From NCBI GenBank assembly GCA_018829775.1, contig JAHJTL010000034.1, forward strand, positions 1 through 34,334: a DNA stretch of 34,334 nt. Direction: 5' to 3'. This stretch comes from Chloroflexota bacterium. Its GTDB lineage: Bacteria > Chloroflexota > Dehalococcoidia > Dehalococcoidales > RBG-16-60-22. The position numbers and the translations under genes were made by a program. This document shows positions 22,397 to 32,851 of this stretch, in pieces. Positions within the stretch are counted from its first letter, which is position 1, and every line of letters starts with the position of its first letter. The notes beneath the pieces are model-generated. The model was not told the origin of the DNA. It did no database searches and saw nothing but the letters and a program-made list of their open reading frames with translations.

Positions 22397-23642
22397 AAAA
22401 AGTAACATCAAAGGTAAAGTGATTGCTCCACCGTCCAAGAGCTACACGATAAGAGGCCTGATGTGTGCGGCGCTGGCTCACGGGCAGAGCCAGATATTGA
22501 ACCCTTTATACGCGGACGATACGGACGCTGCCGCCAGGGTGCTGGACGATATCGGTGTGCGCGTGGAGCGGACGGAAGACCTCTGGCGAATCGATGGCAG
22601 CGAGCTTCGCCAGCCGGAGGCAGACCTCTATTGCGGCGATTCGGCAGCGACGCTGCGGTTCATGACGGCCATCTGCTCGATAGTCCCGGGGAGGTGTCGT
22701 TTGACGGCGGGCGCTTCGCTGGCCAAGAGGCCGGTCGAATCGCTGGTGAAGGCGCTGCAGCGATTGGGTGTGGACTGCTCGTCAAATGGCGGCGTGGCAC
22801 CGGTGGTGGTAAACGGGGGGAGGTTAAAGGGTGGGGAGACCGAGCTGCCCGGCGATGTCAGCTCACAGTTCGTCTCAGCGCTGCTGCTGGTCTCGCCGCT
22901 TGCCGAGGAAGGGATACACATCAGGCTGACCACGCCTCTGGAATCAAAGCCCTACGTTGAGATGACCCTCGACTGCATGGAGAAATTCGGCGTAAAGGTG
23001 GAATTTTCCAAAAAGATGGACGATTTCTATACGGTAAAACAAACATATCAACCGGCAAGATATGAAGTGGAAGGGGACTGGTCGTCGGCTTCTTACTTCC
23101 TGGCGCTGGGCGCTCTTTCAAACGGAGTGGAGATCGAAAATTTGAATCCGGAAAGCCTGCAGAGCGACAGGGCTATGCTGGAATTCCTGAGCCAGATGGG
23201 CGCGGATGTGAATGTATCGCCAAACGCAATCAGGGTAAAAGGTTCAAAGCTGAAAGCGCTGCATGTTGATTTGTCCGACAGCATCGACCTTCTGCCCACG
23301 CTGGCTGTTCTGGCGGCGGTGGCCGAGGGAACGAGCGAGCTGGAGGGCATCGATAGGGCGAGGATAAAGGAATCGAACCGCGTTTCCGCCGTCCGGGAGG
23401 GGCTGGAAAGGATGGAGGTGAAGGTTGCCGAGGAAAAGGACCGAATGCTCATCACGGGCTCAAACCTGAAGAGCGCGGTCATTGACAGCCACGATGACCA
23501 CCGTATCGCCATGGCCTTCAGCATCCTGGGCACACTTGCGGGGAACACCATCATAAATAATGCGGAGTGCGTTAAGAAGACATTTCCGCAATTCTGGGAT
23601 ATACTAAGAAACATTGGGGGAAGACTGGAGATAAATGGATAA
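22380..23642 (+). CDS. aroA: 3-phosphoshikimate 1-carboxyvinyltransferase (EPSP synthase)
   Basis: Joins phosphoenolpyruvate to shikimate-3-phosphate. The 420-residue protein has the two inside-out domains: APPSKSYTIRGLMCAALA (PEP- and S3P-binding Lys and Ser), YCGDSAATLRFM, ASLAKRPVESLVKAL, PGDVSSQFVSALLL, and in the second domain DLSDSIDLLPTLAVLAAVAEG (catalytic Asp), IKESNRVSAVREGLERM and DSHDDHRIAMAF. YCGDSAATLRFM has S-A where many enzymes have N-A-G-T, a difference in the PEP-binding loop worth noting. The start may be GTG 22374 or ATG 22380; I chose ATG. It overlaps aroK by 17 nt and aroC by 8 nt. Confidence 0.95.
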   Translation: MKVTVEKSNIKGKVIAPPSKSYTIRGLMCAALAHGQSQILNPLYADDTDAAARVLDDIGVRVERTEDLWRIDGSELRQPEADLYCGDSAATLRFMTAICSIVPGRCRLTAGASLAKRPVESLVKALQRLGVDCSSNGGVAPVVVNGGRLKGGETELPGDVSSQFVSALLLVSPLAEEGIHIRLTTPLESKPYVEMTLDCMEKFGVKVEFSKKMDDFYTVKQTYQPARYEVEGDWSSASYFLALGALSNGVEIENLNPESLQSDRAMLEFLSQMGADVNVSPNAIRVKGSKLKALHVDLSDSIDLLPTLAVLAAVAEGTSELEGIDRARIKESNRVSAVREGLERMEVKVAEEKDRMLITGSNLKSAVIDSHDDHRIAMAFSILGTLAGNTIINNAECVKKTFPQFWDILRNIGGRLEING

Positions 23643-24723
23643 CACTCTGGGCAAGATTTTCACCCTCACCAGCTTCGGTGAGAGCCACGGCGACTGCATG
23701 GGAGTGGTGGTTGACGGCTGTCCTGCCGGTCTCCCCATCGGCGAAGCGGATATCCAGCAGGAGGTGGAGAGGCGGCGACCCGGCGCCACCGGCACCACGG
23801 AGCGGTGGGAGCCGGACAAAGTGGAAATCATCTCCGGCGTCTATGACGGACGTACCACCGGCGCGCCTGTCTGCATGCTCACCTGGAACAGGGATATCGA
23901 TTCCGGAGTTTACAGGAAAAATCGATTTGCCCTGCGTCCCGGCCATGCCGATTATACCGCCTTTGTAAAGTACGGAGGATTTAACGATTTCCGCGGCGGG
24001 GGCCGGTTTTCGGGGAGGATAACTTTAGCCTACGTCATGGCTGGAGCAATCGCCAGGAAGCTAATCGGTCGCCTAGGCATCGATGTCTTTGCCCATACCG
24101 TTGACATTGGCGGTATCAAAGCTCCCGCGCAGGCATTGACCGAAATTAAAGAAAGAGCCAGAGAAAACCCGCTGTGGTGCGCTGACCGGGAAGCTGCTGA
24201 GAAGATGACGCGCTTAATCGAACAGACAAAGCGGGAGAAAGACAGCCTGGGCGGGACTATCGAGGGCGTTGCCCTCAACGTGCCGGCGGGACTGGGCGAG
24301 CCGGTCTTCAATAATTTTGATGGTGAGCTGGCTAAAGCCCTGTTCGCCATTCCGGCGGTCAAAGGGGTGGAGTACGGTGCCGGCTTTGCCGTCGCGGGCA
24401 TGAAAGGTTCGGAAAATAATGACCTTTATGACATCAAGGATGGAAAAATCGTTACCGGGACCAACAACGCTGGCGGGGTGCTGGGTGGCATCAGCACCGG
24501 TATGCCGGTAATCGTCAGGGTTGCTGTCAAGCCGACCGCCTCCATCGCCAGAAGTCAGGAAACGGTGGATATCCAGAAGATGGCCAAGACCAGCCTCACG
24601 GTAATGGGTCGACATGATACCTGTATCGTCCCTAGGGCGGTGCCGGCGGTGGAGGCGATGATGGCGGTGACCATATGCGACTTTGTCCTGCAGGCAGGAC
24701 TTGTGCCGAGGGTGTTGTCATGA
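23635..24723 (+). CDS. aroC: Chorismate synthase
   Basis: Removes phosphate from EPSP to give chorismate, using reduced FMN without net redox change. The 362 residues show the signature [22 protein letters not shown] at the N-terminus, [72 protein letters not shown] and [17 protein letters not shown] near the C-terminus. FMN and substrate residues look intact. No dedicated flavin reductase is evident nearby. It overlaps aroA by 8 nt and pheA by 4 nt (ATGA). Confidence 0.97.
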   Translation: MDNTLGKIFTLTSFGESHGDCMGVVVDGCPAGLPIGEADIQQEVERRRPGATGTTERWEPDKVEIISGVYDGRTTGAPVCMLTWNRDIDSGVYRKNRFALRPGHADYTAFVKYGGFNDFRGGGRFSGRITLAYVMAGAIARKLIGRLGIDVFAHTVDIGGIKAPAQALTEIKERARENPLWCADREAAEKMTRLIEQTKREKDSLGGTIEGVALNVPAGLGEPVFNNFDGELAKALFAIPAVKGVEYGAGFAVAGMKGSENNDLYDIKDGKIVTGTNNAGGVLGGISTGMPVIVRVAVKPTASIARSQETVDIQKMAKTSLTVMGRHDTCIVPRAVPAVEAMMAVTICDFVLQAGLVPRVLS

Positions 24724-25811
24724 ACCTTGAAGAGTTAAGAAAGCAGATTGATGATGTTGATGCCAGAATCATCGAGCTCATCGGTGAGCGGATACACATT
24801 GCCGAGGAGATAGGCAGGGGCAAGCGGGCAAAGGGCAGCTCAATTGAGGACCGGGAGCGAGAGAAGAAGGTCCTGGAGAATGTAAAACGCCTCGCTCAGG
24901 AGAAGGATATCGACATCAGCACGGAAGACCTGGGGAATATCTATGAGCGCATCATCTCTGCCTGTAAGAATAAAGAGGGCGTTACGGTTGCCTTTCAGGG
25001 TGAGGTGGGCGCCTACAGCGAGGAAGCCGCCTTTCAAATCTTCGGCACGTCGATAGAAATCCGGCCCCGTGAGACGCTGGAAGAGGTCTTCAAGTCGATG
25101 GAGGAGGAAGGGGTGCAATTCGGCGTGATACCGGTGGAAAACTCGCTGGAAGGGAGCATCAGCCGTTCTTATGACCTCATGCTTGAATCCCCTCTCCGCG
25201 TATGCGGCGAGACTGAAGTGAGGGTAATCCACTGCCTTATCGCCAGCCCTGATGCCAATCTGGATACGGTGAAGAAGGTCTACTCTCATCCTCAGGCGCT
25301 GGGACAGTGCCGCAGTTTTCTGAAACACCTGAATGCCGTCCTGATTCCCAGCTATGACACCGCGGGAAGCGTCAAGATGATCAAGGAACAGGGATTAACG
25401 GACAGCGCCGCCATCGCCAGTGCCCGGGCCGCGGAAATATATGGCATGAAGGTCATCGCCAGAGAGATAGAGGACACCCCTAACAATTTCACCCGATTCT
25501 TCACCCTGGCCAGAAAAGACTCACCACCAAGCGGGAATGACAAGACCTCGATTGTTTTTTCGACGAAGGACCGACCCGGTGCGCTCCATGAAGTTCTCGG
25601 TGAGCTATCCCGCCACAATATAAACCTGAGCAAGCTGGAATCCAGACCAACGCGGCAAAAGCCCTGGCAGTACAACTTCTATCTCGATTTCGAAGGTCAC
25701 CGTGAGGACGATGCCGCCCGCGAAGCACTTCAGAATGTAGAGAAACTATCGATTTTTCTCAAGGTACTGGGTTCGTATCCGAAGGCAAAAAGACGGCCGG
25801 TAGGTGAATAG
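24720..25811 (+). CDS. pheA: Bifunctional chorismate mutase / prephenate dehydratase with ACT domain
   Basis: Makes prephenate from chorismate and then phenylpyruvate, the committed step to phenylalanine. Of 363 residues, about 1-80 are an AroQ-type chorismate mutase (ELRKQIDDVDARIIELIGER...KRAKG), about 88-270 are prephenate dehydratase (VAFQGEVGAYSEEAA, VIPVENSLEGSI, and the catalytic NNFTRFF), and about 280-355 are an ACT domain with RPGALHEVL and NLSKLESRP, the two segments that bind phenylalanine in this family. Feedback inhibition by Phe is therefore expected. Start ATG 24720 overlaps the aroC stop; tyrA begins at the base after its stop. Confidence 0.96.
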   Translation: MNLEELRKQIDDVDARIIELIGERIHIAEEIGRGKRAKGSSIEDREREKKVLENVKRLAQEKDIDISTEDLGNIYERIISACKNKEGVTVAFQGEVGAYSEEAAFQIFGTSIEIRPRETLEEVFKSMEEEGVQFGVIPVENSLEGSISRSYDLMLESPLRVCGETEVRVIHCLIASPDANLDTVKKVYSHPQALGQCRSFLKHLNAVLIPSYDTAGSVKMIKEQGLTDSAAIASARAAEIYGMKVIAREIEDTPNNFTRFFTLARKDSPPSGNDKTSIVFSTKDRPGALHEVLGELSRHNINLSKLESRPTRQKPWQYNFYLDFEGHREDDAAREALQNVEKLSIFLKVLGSYPKAKRRPVGE

Positions 25812-26681
25812 GTGAAGGTTGCCATAATTGGCGGTTCGGGAAAAATGGGACGATGGTTCGCCCGTCATTTACTGGAAGAGGGCAACGAGGTGGTAATCAG
25901 CGGCCGGACTGAAAGCAAAGTCATGGAAGCCAGACAGGAGCTTGGCGTTGCTGCTGTCTCTAATGTTGAGGCGGTCAAAGATGCTGAAGTCGTAGTGCTC
26001 TCGGTGCCGATAGATACTTTCGAGGACATTGTCGTCGAGCTTGCCCCCCATATCCAGCCGGAACAGGCGGTGGTTGATGTCACCTCCGTAAAAGTGATGC
26101 CCGTAGCCGCTATGCACCGGCACCTGAAGACCAAGCTGGTACTGGGGACACACCCGCTCTTTGGGCCGGGGGCACAGGGAGTTGCCGGACAGAACTTTGT
26201 GCTGACTCCGACCAGCAACGAGGAAAGGGCGCTGGCGGATAAGGTCAGAAGTTATCTGGAAACAAGAAGTGCCAGAGTCAGCCTCATGACGCCCGAAGAG
26301 CACGACGATAAAATGGCCGTTACTCTCGGGCTTTCTCATTTCATTGCCATTGTGGCTGCCGATACGCTTCTCAGTTCGAATAAAAGTACACAGCCCACAA
26401 CGCTCGGCGGCATTACCTACAAAGTATTGCTGACCCTGGTGGAAAGCGTTATCTCGGAGAATCCGGAGCTTTATGCCTCCATCCAGATGAATTTACCCGG
26501 TGTTCCGGACGTTGAGACGCTATTCCAGGGGAAGGTGGCAGCGTGGGCGGAAATGGTGAAGAGTAAGGACAGGGACGCCTTTATCCGGCAAATGAAAACG
26601 CTGAAAAGCCGACTGGAAAAGGATAACCCCGATTTCGGTAAGGCCTACGAAAATATGTACCGGCTCGCCTCGGGATTATAA
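25812..26681 (+). CDS. tyrA: Prephenate dehydrogenase family protein (TyrA)
   Basis: Oxidatively decarboxylates prephenate to 4-hydroxyphenylpyruvate, the tyrosine branch. The 289 residues begin with a Rossmann fold (IIGGSGKMGRWFARHLLEEGNEVVISGR), followed by VLSVPIDTF, DVTSVK, the substrate-site GTHPLFGPG and TPEEHDDKMAVTLGLSHF, all characteristic of TyrA. SGR after the second strand suggests NADP, not NAD, as cofactor (inference). There is no fused chorismate mutase and no ACT domain, so prephenate must come from PheA. It starts at GTG 25812, directly after the pheA stop, and ends the operon. Confidence 0.92.
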   Translation: MKVAIIGGSGKMGRWFARHLLEEGNEVVISGRTESKVMEARQELGVAAVSNVEAVKDAEVVVLSVPIDTFEDIVVELAPHIQPEQAVVDVTSVKVMPVAAMHRHLKTKLVLGTHPLFGPGAQGVAGQNFVLTPTSNEERALADKVRSYLETRSARVSLMTPEEHDDKMAVTLGLSHFIAIVAADTLLSSNKSTQPTTLGGITYKVLLTLVESVISENPELYASIQMNLPGVPDVETLFQGKVAAWAEMVKSKDRDAFIRQMKTLKSRLEKDNPDFGKAYENMYRLASGL

Positions 26682-26683
26682 AC

Positions 26684-27010
26684 TTATTTCACCTCGTAGG
26701 GACCGAAAATAAAGTCCAGGTCCTCCTGCAACGCTGACAATTTCTCCTGCGAGAAGAGCTTATCATCAATGTCCAGCATCACCTTGGTTTCCGTTCTGGC
26801 GGAGCCAACGACGTGGGCCCGCAGGCATTCCTTTTCCTGAACTCTGAAGGTCAGAGTGCCCCGCGTGATAAATGAAGAGGTGTCGCTGGGCAGAGCGTAC
26901 GTTTCCATCTTTTCCTCGCCCAGACTAGCTCCCTGCTTCAGAATAAAATCCCTTATTTCGGCATAGAGCAGTTCTGGATTAACCTCTTTGTAAGTCTTCC
27001 TTATCTGCAT
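26684..27010 (-). CDS. Conserved-looking hypothetical protein (108 aa)
   Basis: A 108-residue soluble protein that I cannot assign. Alternating strands with charged helices (KTYKEVNPELLYAEIRDF near the start; KLSALQEDLDFIFG near the end) and a central beta-rich part (RGTLTFRVQEKECLRAHVVG, TETKVMLDI) suggest a small alpha/beta fold, possibly START-like, but this is weak. It starts at ATG 27010 with GGCGGAGG upstream, so it is probably a real gene. It converges with tyrA, leaving 2 nt between the stops, and lies 83 nt downstream of stt3. TTGACA at 27061-27066 (minus strand) may belong to its promoter, but the candidate -10 is 20 nt away, which is long. Confidence 0.65.
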   Translation of the reverse strand: MQIRKTYKEVNPELLYAEIRDFILKQGASLGEEKMETYALPSDTSSFITRGTLTFRVQEKECLRAHVVGSARTETKVMLDIDDKLFSQEKLSALQEDLDFIFGPYEVK

Positions 27011-27093
27011 GTAATATAACCTCCGCCTCCCTATATAATAGGGGGATTTTCGACCGTTTTTGTCAAGTGAAGATAAGCGTTAAAAGAGAGTAT

Positions 27094-29706
27094 TTATTTC
27101 ACATATTCAAATATTTTCACAATGGGCACATTGCTCACACCGGGTTGAGGTAAGGACTCCGGGGAGCTATAAACCAGTTTGTAGTGTTCTAATTCCTCAA
27201 GAGGTACCGCGCTGATAAACGGAGTTTCGCCAACAATCTGGAACTGCCCCGATTTCTGCTCCGATATGTAGCTCTTTGCTTCTTCATAACTGGGGAAAAC
27301 TTGTTTGCCATCGATTACTTTAACAGTGCCTCCTTCCTTTAGAGGCCTTTCTTGGTAAGAAATGACCTCTACCTGCGCTGGGGTTACCGCCTTGCCATCG
27401 AAGTTGTATAGCCTGACCGCCAGTGAGCGGTAATACTCAGGGTGTAAATACAGCGTTCCGACAAGCATATTTTTATTATCTGGCTTGGGTTCCAGATAGA
27501 TATCAAAATATTTAGATGCTTCTTGATTTGACCAAAAGATTAGTGCATAGAGCTTGCTCGTTATGGTCTGATTGTCAAGCATGATATATCTGGCACCCAT
27601 TTTGTCGACTATATCGCTCTCTGGGATTATTTCCTGTTCCCAATTCGTTTTCCACTCTACTTCCTGAGAGGAGTTTTCACCCTGAGAGAGGAAGTATTTG
27701 GCCACATAAAACCCTCCGGGCCCCGGGGTTAGGTTAACCGGTCGCTGGGCAATACGGGTGATCCAGTAGCCGTAGTCAACCCAGGCCATGACGGCATAAG
27801 CGGAATCAGGGTAATTATATTGTTCACCGGACACAGGGGGCTCATAGAACGCGTAGTAAAAATTCGAGTCGCCAAAAGGTTCTGGAGTATTTTCCTTCAT
27901 CCAGTCTAGTGAACTTACCCAGGCGTTGGGTGGGGCAAAGGCAGCCGCAGAGGCAACGCTTTTTGCTGGACTTATGTTGGGGAAGAAGATTAGGAAAAAT
28001 ATAACGATTATCACCACAACGATGTTTACATAGTACAAGGCAGAAGAAAATCCTGCAGGTGACCTTCCTTTATACTTGCTCTTTTTTTGCGGTTCCTGCT
28101 TGGGTTTGGAAAATTTTAAAAAATCCAGCGCCTGCAAAAATTGCCAGCCTATATAAGTGATGAGCATTGCTACCAAGATAGCTATAATCGCAGGGCTGAC
28201 GCCGGAATAAAAAATGAGGAAGATAATCATAGCAATGGAAACAAATATATTTAAGTGCTTGGCGGAAGGATGAACGTCCTTGTTTATCTTGAAGAATTGC
28301 CAGGACAGGAAACCAGAAAGTAAGGCGATATTGACTGCCAGGTAGTAGGCAAACCGACGTTGCCCAAGTGTTGCCAGCAGTACTATAAGGCTCCATATTA
28401 GCAAGATGTTTGTTTCTGCGGGAAGTGATTCCGGAAATAATTTAAAGCTACCTATTTTAAGTCGGGAAATCTTCCCACCAATGAATATGTGAAGAAAATA
28501 ATAAATCATGTAATAGAATATGATGAGAGCGGCCAGGAAGAAATTAGTATTGAAGTTACCCCAGATAAGTTGGGCAGTCCATTCCCCCGTCGGGCGAAGG
28601 AAGGGCTGCATTTCTATTATGGTACGTGATGCAAACATATTGAACACGTCTAATACGTTTCTTATGAAGTCAGGATAAATGGCACGCCCAATGAAAAGGG
28701 CCGCCACGCCCAACGCAACTAGCGTGACGGGGTAGTAATATAATTTGATTTTCCAGATTTTAAATCTACGGGAGATTACGTGCAGGATGATGGGAAGAAA
28801 CGCTGCCATGAGCAGAGAGAGCCAGGGTATTACGCTGGAAGGCTTGGAGGTAAACGTGCCGCCGACGAATATGACATAGATTATTAAAGCAATAAAGAAT
28901 GTTATTGTGCCCGCCGGCAGGAGATAATCAGTCTTGTTTCGCTTCAGATGGTCGATGGTGAACTGAATTGATAAGTAAAGAAGAATGATGAAAACGAAGA
29001 GCAATCCGCCAACCCAGGTCACGAGGTAGACTCCTAAAGAAAGACCGGTGAGCAGGCTATAGATAACCGGCTTGCGGATTACTTTCCAGTCCCTGTTCCA
29101 GAGATGCTGAACCGTCAGGCCGCTTTCATGTGCCCGCTTTACCGCCATAATGAGAAACATCATGGTGAGGGCAGTTAAAAGCGTCTCGGCAACGTGGTGG
29201 TCGGTGAAGCCAAGGATTGAGCGTCCTAGATATTCGCCGGGCAGTATGACGATTAGACCGGCGGAAATGACGCCGGCCCAGCGTCCGAATAGCTCCTTGC
29301 CGATGAAAAAAACCGGAATAACGGTGAGCGCGCCCAGTACGGCGGGAAAATATACCGAGATGACGTCAATGGTGTGCTGAGTTGGTGAACCAAGGCCGAT
29401 AACCCAGATTATACCCGCCAGAAACCAGTCAAAGAAATGGATGTTGTCCAGATTCATACCGAAAGGGTAGAGCAGGTATGGGTCAAAATCAATGAGGTTG
29501 GGGAAGTTATGCACCAGATTGTCCACCAGGCGCATGTGGAAGTAAGCATCAACGCTGGTAAACTTGATCCATTCGCCGATGAAGACGTGGTCATATGGAA
29601 GGTAGGCCCGAATGAACAGGGAAATGCCGAAGAACAGCGCCAGGCATAAACCGGCCACGGTTCCGGCGGAAAGCCTTTTCCCCCCGTTCGTGCTCTCATC
29701 ACTCAT
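27094..29706 (-). CDS. STT3/AglB-type oligosaccharyltransferase
   Basis: An 870-residue membrane protein of the STT3 family, which moves a lipid-linked glycan onto Asn of secreted proteins. About a dozen membrane helices are followed by a soluble C-terminal domain. Family motifs are visible: the first DxD-like site SVDAYFHMRL (Asp53), the second GFTDHHVAE (Asp169-His-His), and the sequon-binding WWDYG signature in the variant form WVDYG at residues 642-646 (MAWVDYGYWITR). The overall form is nearer to archaeal AglB than to bacterial PglB (inference). A glycosylated envelope or S-layer would be a natural target. It lies 84 nt downstream of rho; codon use becomes A+T-richer in the middle part. 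No other glycosylation gene is in view. Confidence 0.88.
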   Translation of the reverse strand: MSDESTNGGKRLSAGTVAGLCLALFFGISLFIRAYLPYDHVFIGEWIKFTSVDAYFHMRLVDNLVHNFPNLIDFDPYLLYPFGMNLDNIHFFDWFLAGIIWVIGLGSPTQHTIDVISVYFPAVLGALTVIPVFFIGKELFGRWAGVISAGLIVILPGEYLGRSILGFTDHHVAETLLTALTMMFLIMAVKRAHESGLTVQHLWNRDWKVIRKPVIYSLLTGLSLGVYLVTWVGGLLFVFIILLYLSIQFTIDHLKRNKTDYLLPAGTITFFIALIIYVIFVGGTFTSKPSSVIPWLSLLMAAFLPIILHVISRRFKIWKIKLYYYPVTLVALGVAALFIGRAIYPDFIRNVLDVFNMFASRTIIEMQPFLRPTGEWTAQLIWGNFNTNFFLAALIIFYYMIYYFLHIFIGGKISRLKIGSFKLFPESLPAETNILLIWSLIVLLATLGQRRFAYYLAVNIALLSGFLSWQFFKINKDVHPSAKHLNIFVSIAMIIFLIFYSGVSPAIIAILVAMLITYIGWQFLQALDFLKFSKPKQEPQKKSKYKGRSPAGFSSALYYVNIVVVIIVIFFLIFFPNISPAKSVASAAAFAPPNAWVSSLDWMKENTPEPFGDSNFYYAFYEPPVSGEQYNYPDSAYAVMAWVDYGYWITRIAQRPVNLTPGPGGFYVAKYFLSQGENSSQEVEWKTNWEQEIIPESDIVDKMGARYIMLDNQTITSKLYALIFWSNQEASKYFDIYLEPKPDNKNMLVGTLYLHPEYYRSLAVRLYNFDGKAVTPAQVEVISYQERPLKEGGTVKVIDGKQVFPSYEEAKSYISEQKSGQFQIVGETPFISAVPLEELEHYKLVYSSPESLPQPGVSNVPIVKIFEYVK

Positions 29707-29790
29707 CTGCCAGCCCTCTCAGGTGGATGGGTTCTGGGGTTCAGGAAGACTTTGCCGCCGTGGCTGCTCTCACCGTATCGGCAGGACAAT

Positions 29791-31053
29791 TTACGTCTCC
29801 TTGTTCAGGCTGTCCAGAAATTCAGCATTGTTCTTCGTTTTACGCAGTCGGTCGATGATACGCTCGGTGGCGTCGGTAAAGTTAGTTGAATCAGAGGCAA
29901 TCATGCCGACCATGCGTCGCAGCAGCCATATCTTGCTCAGGCTGTTTTCTTCAATGAGGAGTTCTTCCCGGCGTGTGCCACTGCGCTGGATATCCATGGC
30001 TGGGAAGATACGTCGCTCTGACAGCCGCCGGTCGAGATGGAGCTCCAAATTACCGGTGCCTTTGAATTCTTCATAGATGAGGTCGTCCATGCGGCTGCCG
30101 GTATCAACAAGGCAGGTGGCGATGATGGTGAGGCTGCCGCCCTCAGCAGTGTTGCGGGCGGCGCCGAAGAAACGCTTGGCGGGGTGAAGCGCCGAGGGGT
30201 CAATGCCGCCGGAAAGAGTACGACCGCTTGAGGGCATCGCCAGGTTGTAGGCACGGGTGAGGCGGGTGATACCGTCCAGGAGGATAAACACATCCTTCCC
30301 GCTTTCCACGATGCGCTTGGCCCTCTCCAGAGCCAGCTCAGCGACGCGCGTCTGGTTCTCTACCATCTCATCGAAGGTGGCGCCGATAACTTCCCCTTTC
30401 ACCGAGCGTTTCATATCGGTGACTTCCTCAGGGCGCTCCCCGATAAGGCAGACAAGCAAATGAATATCGCTGTAGTTGGTCGACGTGGCATTGGCAATAG
30501 CCTTGAGCAGCATTGTCTTACCTGCTTTGGGTGGGGAAACAATCATGCCTCTCTGACCGCGGCCGATTGGTGCGATCATATTCATCAAACGCGTGGAAAG
30601 CTCACTGGCTGAATGTTCCAGGTTGATGAGCCGGTCGGGAAAGGTAGGGGTGAGCGAGCCAAAGTGAGGCCTTTCTTTGCAGTGGTCGGGGTTGATGTTA
30701 TTAATAGACAGTATCTGAAGGAGGCTGTAATATTTTTCATTGCTTTTTGGCAGTCTGCCCTGTCCGACAATCATATCGCCATTGCGCAGGCCAAAGCGGC
30801 GAATCTGTGATGGGGAAATATAGACATCGGCTTGATTGGGCAGCAGCGTATCCTGCCTGAGGAAACCGTAGCCGTCACTCATGATATCCAGGATACCGCG
30901 GCAGAATACGTGGCCTTCCTGTTCAATATCTGCCTTGATTAATTGTGTGACCAGGTCTTCCTTGTCCAGGCTCTCTGCCTCGCCGATGCCCTTTTCCTTG
31001 GCCAGTGTTAGCAGCTCGGCTTGCGTTTTGCCTTCCAGGTCTTCCATGTTCAT
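29791..31053 (-). CDS. rho: Transcription termination factor Rho
   Basis: Hexameric RNA helicase that ends transcription at C-rich untranslated RNA. The 420 residues contain an N-terminal Rho helix domain ([15 protein letters not shown]), the cold-shock-like RNA-binding domain ([31 protein letters not shown]), and the RecA-like motor with Walker [12 protein letters not shown], Walker [16 protein letters not shown], the Q-loop and R-loop region ([20 protein letters not shown]) and the [15 protein letters not shown] segment. No large insertion is present. Start ATG 31053 has GAGGTGA 6-12 nt upstream. It follows pyrG by 157 nt on the same strand; the gap holds no clear promoter or terminator. 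Confidence 0.97.
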   Translation of the reverse strand: MNMEDLEGKTQAELLTLAKEKGIGEAESLDKEDLVTQLIKADIEQEGHVFCRGILDIMSDGYGFLRQDTLLPNQADVYISPSQIRRFGLRNGDMIVGQGRLPKSNEKYYSLLQILSINNINPDHCKERPHFGSLTPTFPDRLINLEHSASELSTRLMNMIAPIGRGQRGMIVSPPKAGKTMLLKAIANATSTNYSDIHLLVCLIGERPEEVTDMKRSVKGEVIGATFDEMVENQTRVAELALERAKRIVESGKDVFILLDGITRLTRAYNLAMPSSGRTLSGGIDPSALHPAKRFFGAARNTAEGGSLTIIATCLVDTGSRMDDLIYEEFKGTGNLELHLDRRLSERRIFPAMDIQRSGTRREELLIEENSLSKIWLLRRMVGMIASDSTNFTDATERIIDRLRKTKNNAEFLDSLNKET

Positions 31054-31210
31054 CGTGTCACCTCACTTCCGTGCCCCTTTTCTCGTCGGATGGGGATTAG
31101 TTATCGTTTGATAGTTTGAATTAATAATCTTAGATATATTGAAAAAGCTCTGCGTGGCTGACAAATCGTTGGCTGCGGATTGCTGTCTCGAAAAGAAGTT
31201 CATTGCATCC

Positions 31211-32851
31211 TCACTGTTCTGCGGAAAGAGGCAGGGGTGGCTGCGCACCTTCGCGCAGCACGTCCTTGGCCACACCGACGAAATCGCGGAAAAGCGGGTG
31301 GGGACGGCTGGGTCGGGAACCAAATTCAGGGTGGAACTGGCAGCTTACCATCCAGGGGTGATTAGCCAGTTCGCAGATTTCCACCAACCGATTATCCGGC
31401 GAGAGGCCGCTATAGACCATGCCGGCTTTTTCCAGCGTGGCGCGAAAATCATTATTGAACTCATAGCGATGCCGGTGGCGCTCATGAATCAGGCTCTGGC
31501 CATAGGCCTGTGCGGCATGGGTGCCGGGAGCCAAATTGCAGGGGTAATTGCCCAGGCGCATCGTGCCTCCCTTTTCGTGTACCTTTTTCTGCTCCGGCAG
31601 GATATCAATCACCGGGTAGGGCGTATCGGGGTCGAACTCGGTGGAATTCGGCTTCTTTGACCTGAGGGCATGGCGGGCAAGTTCAATGACCATTACATGC
31701 AGTCCCAGACACAGGCCAAGGTAGGGAATTTCATTGGTCCGCGCGTAGCTGGCGGCTCTGACCATGCCTTCAATACCCCGGATGCCGAAGCCGCCGGGAA
31801 CGATGATGCCCTGCGCCGACCTGAGCAGCGAATCGCAGCCATCACGTTCCAGGTCTTCGGAGTGCACCCAGAAAAGGTTCAACCCTCTATTGTGGTACAG
31901 TGCGGCGTGGCATAGTGCCTCACGCACCGAAAAATAGGCATCGGTTAATTCAACATATTTGCCCACCAGCGCGATATTTACCGGCTCGTGGTCCGTTTTC
32001 AATCGTTCCACAAGGTTGCGCCATTCTTTTAAATTGCTTCTTTTGGTCGGCAGGTGAAGCTTGTGCGCGAGTAATCGCCCGAGACCCGCTTCATCCAGCA
32101 AGAGAGGTATTTCATAAATCGTGGATACGGTCGGCAGAGGAATAACTGCCTCTCGTTCCACGTCGCAGAACAGGGATATTTTATCCCTAATACCTTCCGG
32201 AATCGGAAGGTCACTGCGGCAGATAATGATGTCAGGCTGGATACCCATGCGGCGCAGCTCATTGACACTGTGCTGGGTGGGTTTTGTCTTCAGCTCCTTG
32301 GTCGCGTTAAGATAAGGGAGCAGCGTAACGTGAACGTAAAGCACATTGTCCCGCCCGACGTCGTTGCGCATCTGCCTGATGGCTTCAAGGAAGGGCTGGC
32401 CCTCGATATCGCCCACCGTGCCGCCGACTTCAATGAGGATAACGTCCGCACCGGACTTATCTGCCAGGCTTTTAAAACACGACTTTATCTGGGAGGTGAC
32501 GTGAGGCACAACCTGAATCGTCCCGCCGAGGAAATCCCCCCGTCGCTCCTTGGCAATGACTGCGCTGTATATCTGGCCTGAGGTAACGTTCGACTCCTGG
32601 GTTACTTCAACGTCAATGAAGCGCTCGTAGTTACCCAGGTCAAGGTCAGTCTCGGCACCGTCCCGGGTGACAAACACTTCACCGTGCTGGTAAGGGGACA
32701 TCGTGCCCGGGTCAACATTGAGATAGGGGTCGAGTTTCTGTGCCGTGACTTTGAGCCGACGACTCTTCAGAATGGTGCCCATGGAAGCGACGGTTACACC
32801 CTTGCCAACAGAACTAACTACACCACCAGTTACAAAGATATACTTTGGCAT
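31211..32851 (-). CDS. pyrG: CTP synthase
   Basis: Makes CTP from UTP, ATP and glutamine. The 546 residues have the synthase domain ([78 protein letters not shown]) and a class I glutamine amidotransferase domain with the Cys nucleophile in YLGLCLGLH and the His-Glu pair in QFHPEF. I start at ATG 32851 ([10 protein letters not shown]); a TTG four codons earlier is possible. No Shine-Dalgarno is seen upstream. Two tandem promoters lie upstream, divergent from prs. In Firmicutes pyrG is controlled by slippage at a G-run at the transcript start; no such run is present here. Confidence 0.97.
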   Translation of the reverse strand: MPKYIFVTGGVVSSVGKGVTVASMGTILKSRRLKVTAQKLDPYLNVDPGTMSPYQHGEVFVTRDGAETDLDLGNYERFIDVEVTQESNVTSGQIYSAVIAKERRGDFLGGTIQVVPHVTSQIKSCFKSLADKSGADVILIEVGGTVGDIEGQPFLEAIRQMRNDVGRDNVLYVHVTLLPYLNATKELKTKPTQHSVNELRRMGIQPDIIICRSDLPIPEGIRDKISLFCDVEREAVIPLPTVSTIYEIPLLLDEAGLGRLLAHKLHLPTKRSNLKEWRNLVERLKTDHEPVNIALVGKYVELTDAYFSVREALCHAALYHNRGLNLFWVHSEDLERDGCDSLLRSAQGIIVPGGFGIRGIEGMVRAASYARTNEIPYLGLCLGLHVMVIELARHALRSKKPNSTEFDPDTPYPVIDILPEQKKVHEKGGTMRLGNYPCNLAPGTHAAQAYGQSLIHERHRHRYEFNNDFRATLEKAGMVYSGLSPDNRLVEICELANHPWMVSCQFHPEFGSRPSRPHPLFRDFVGVAKDVLREGAQPPLPLSAEQ

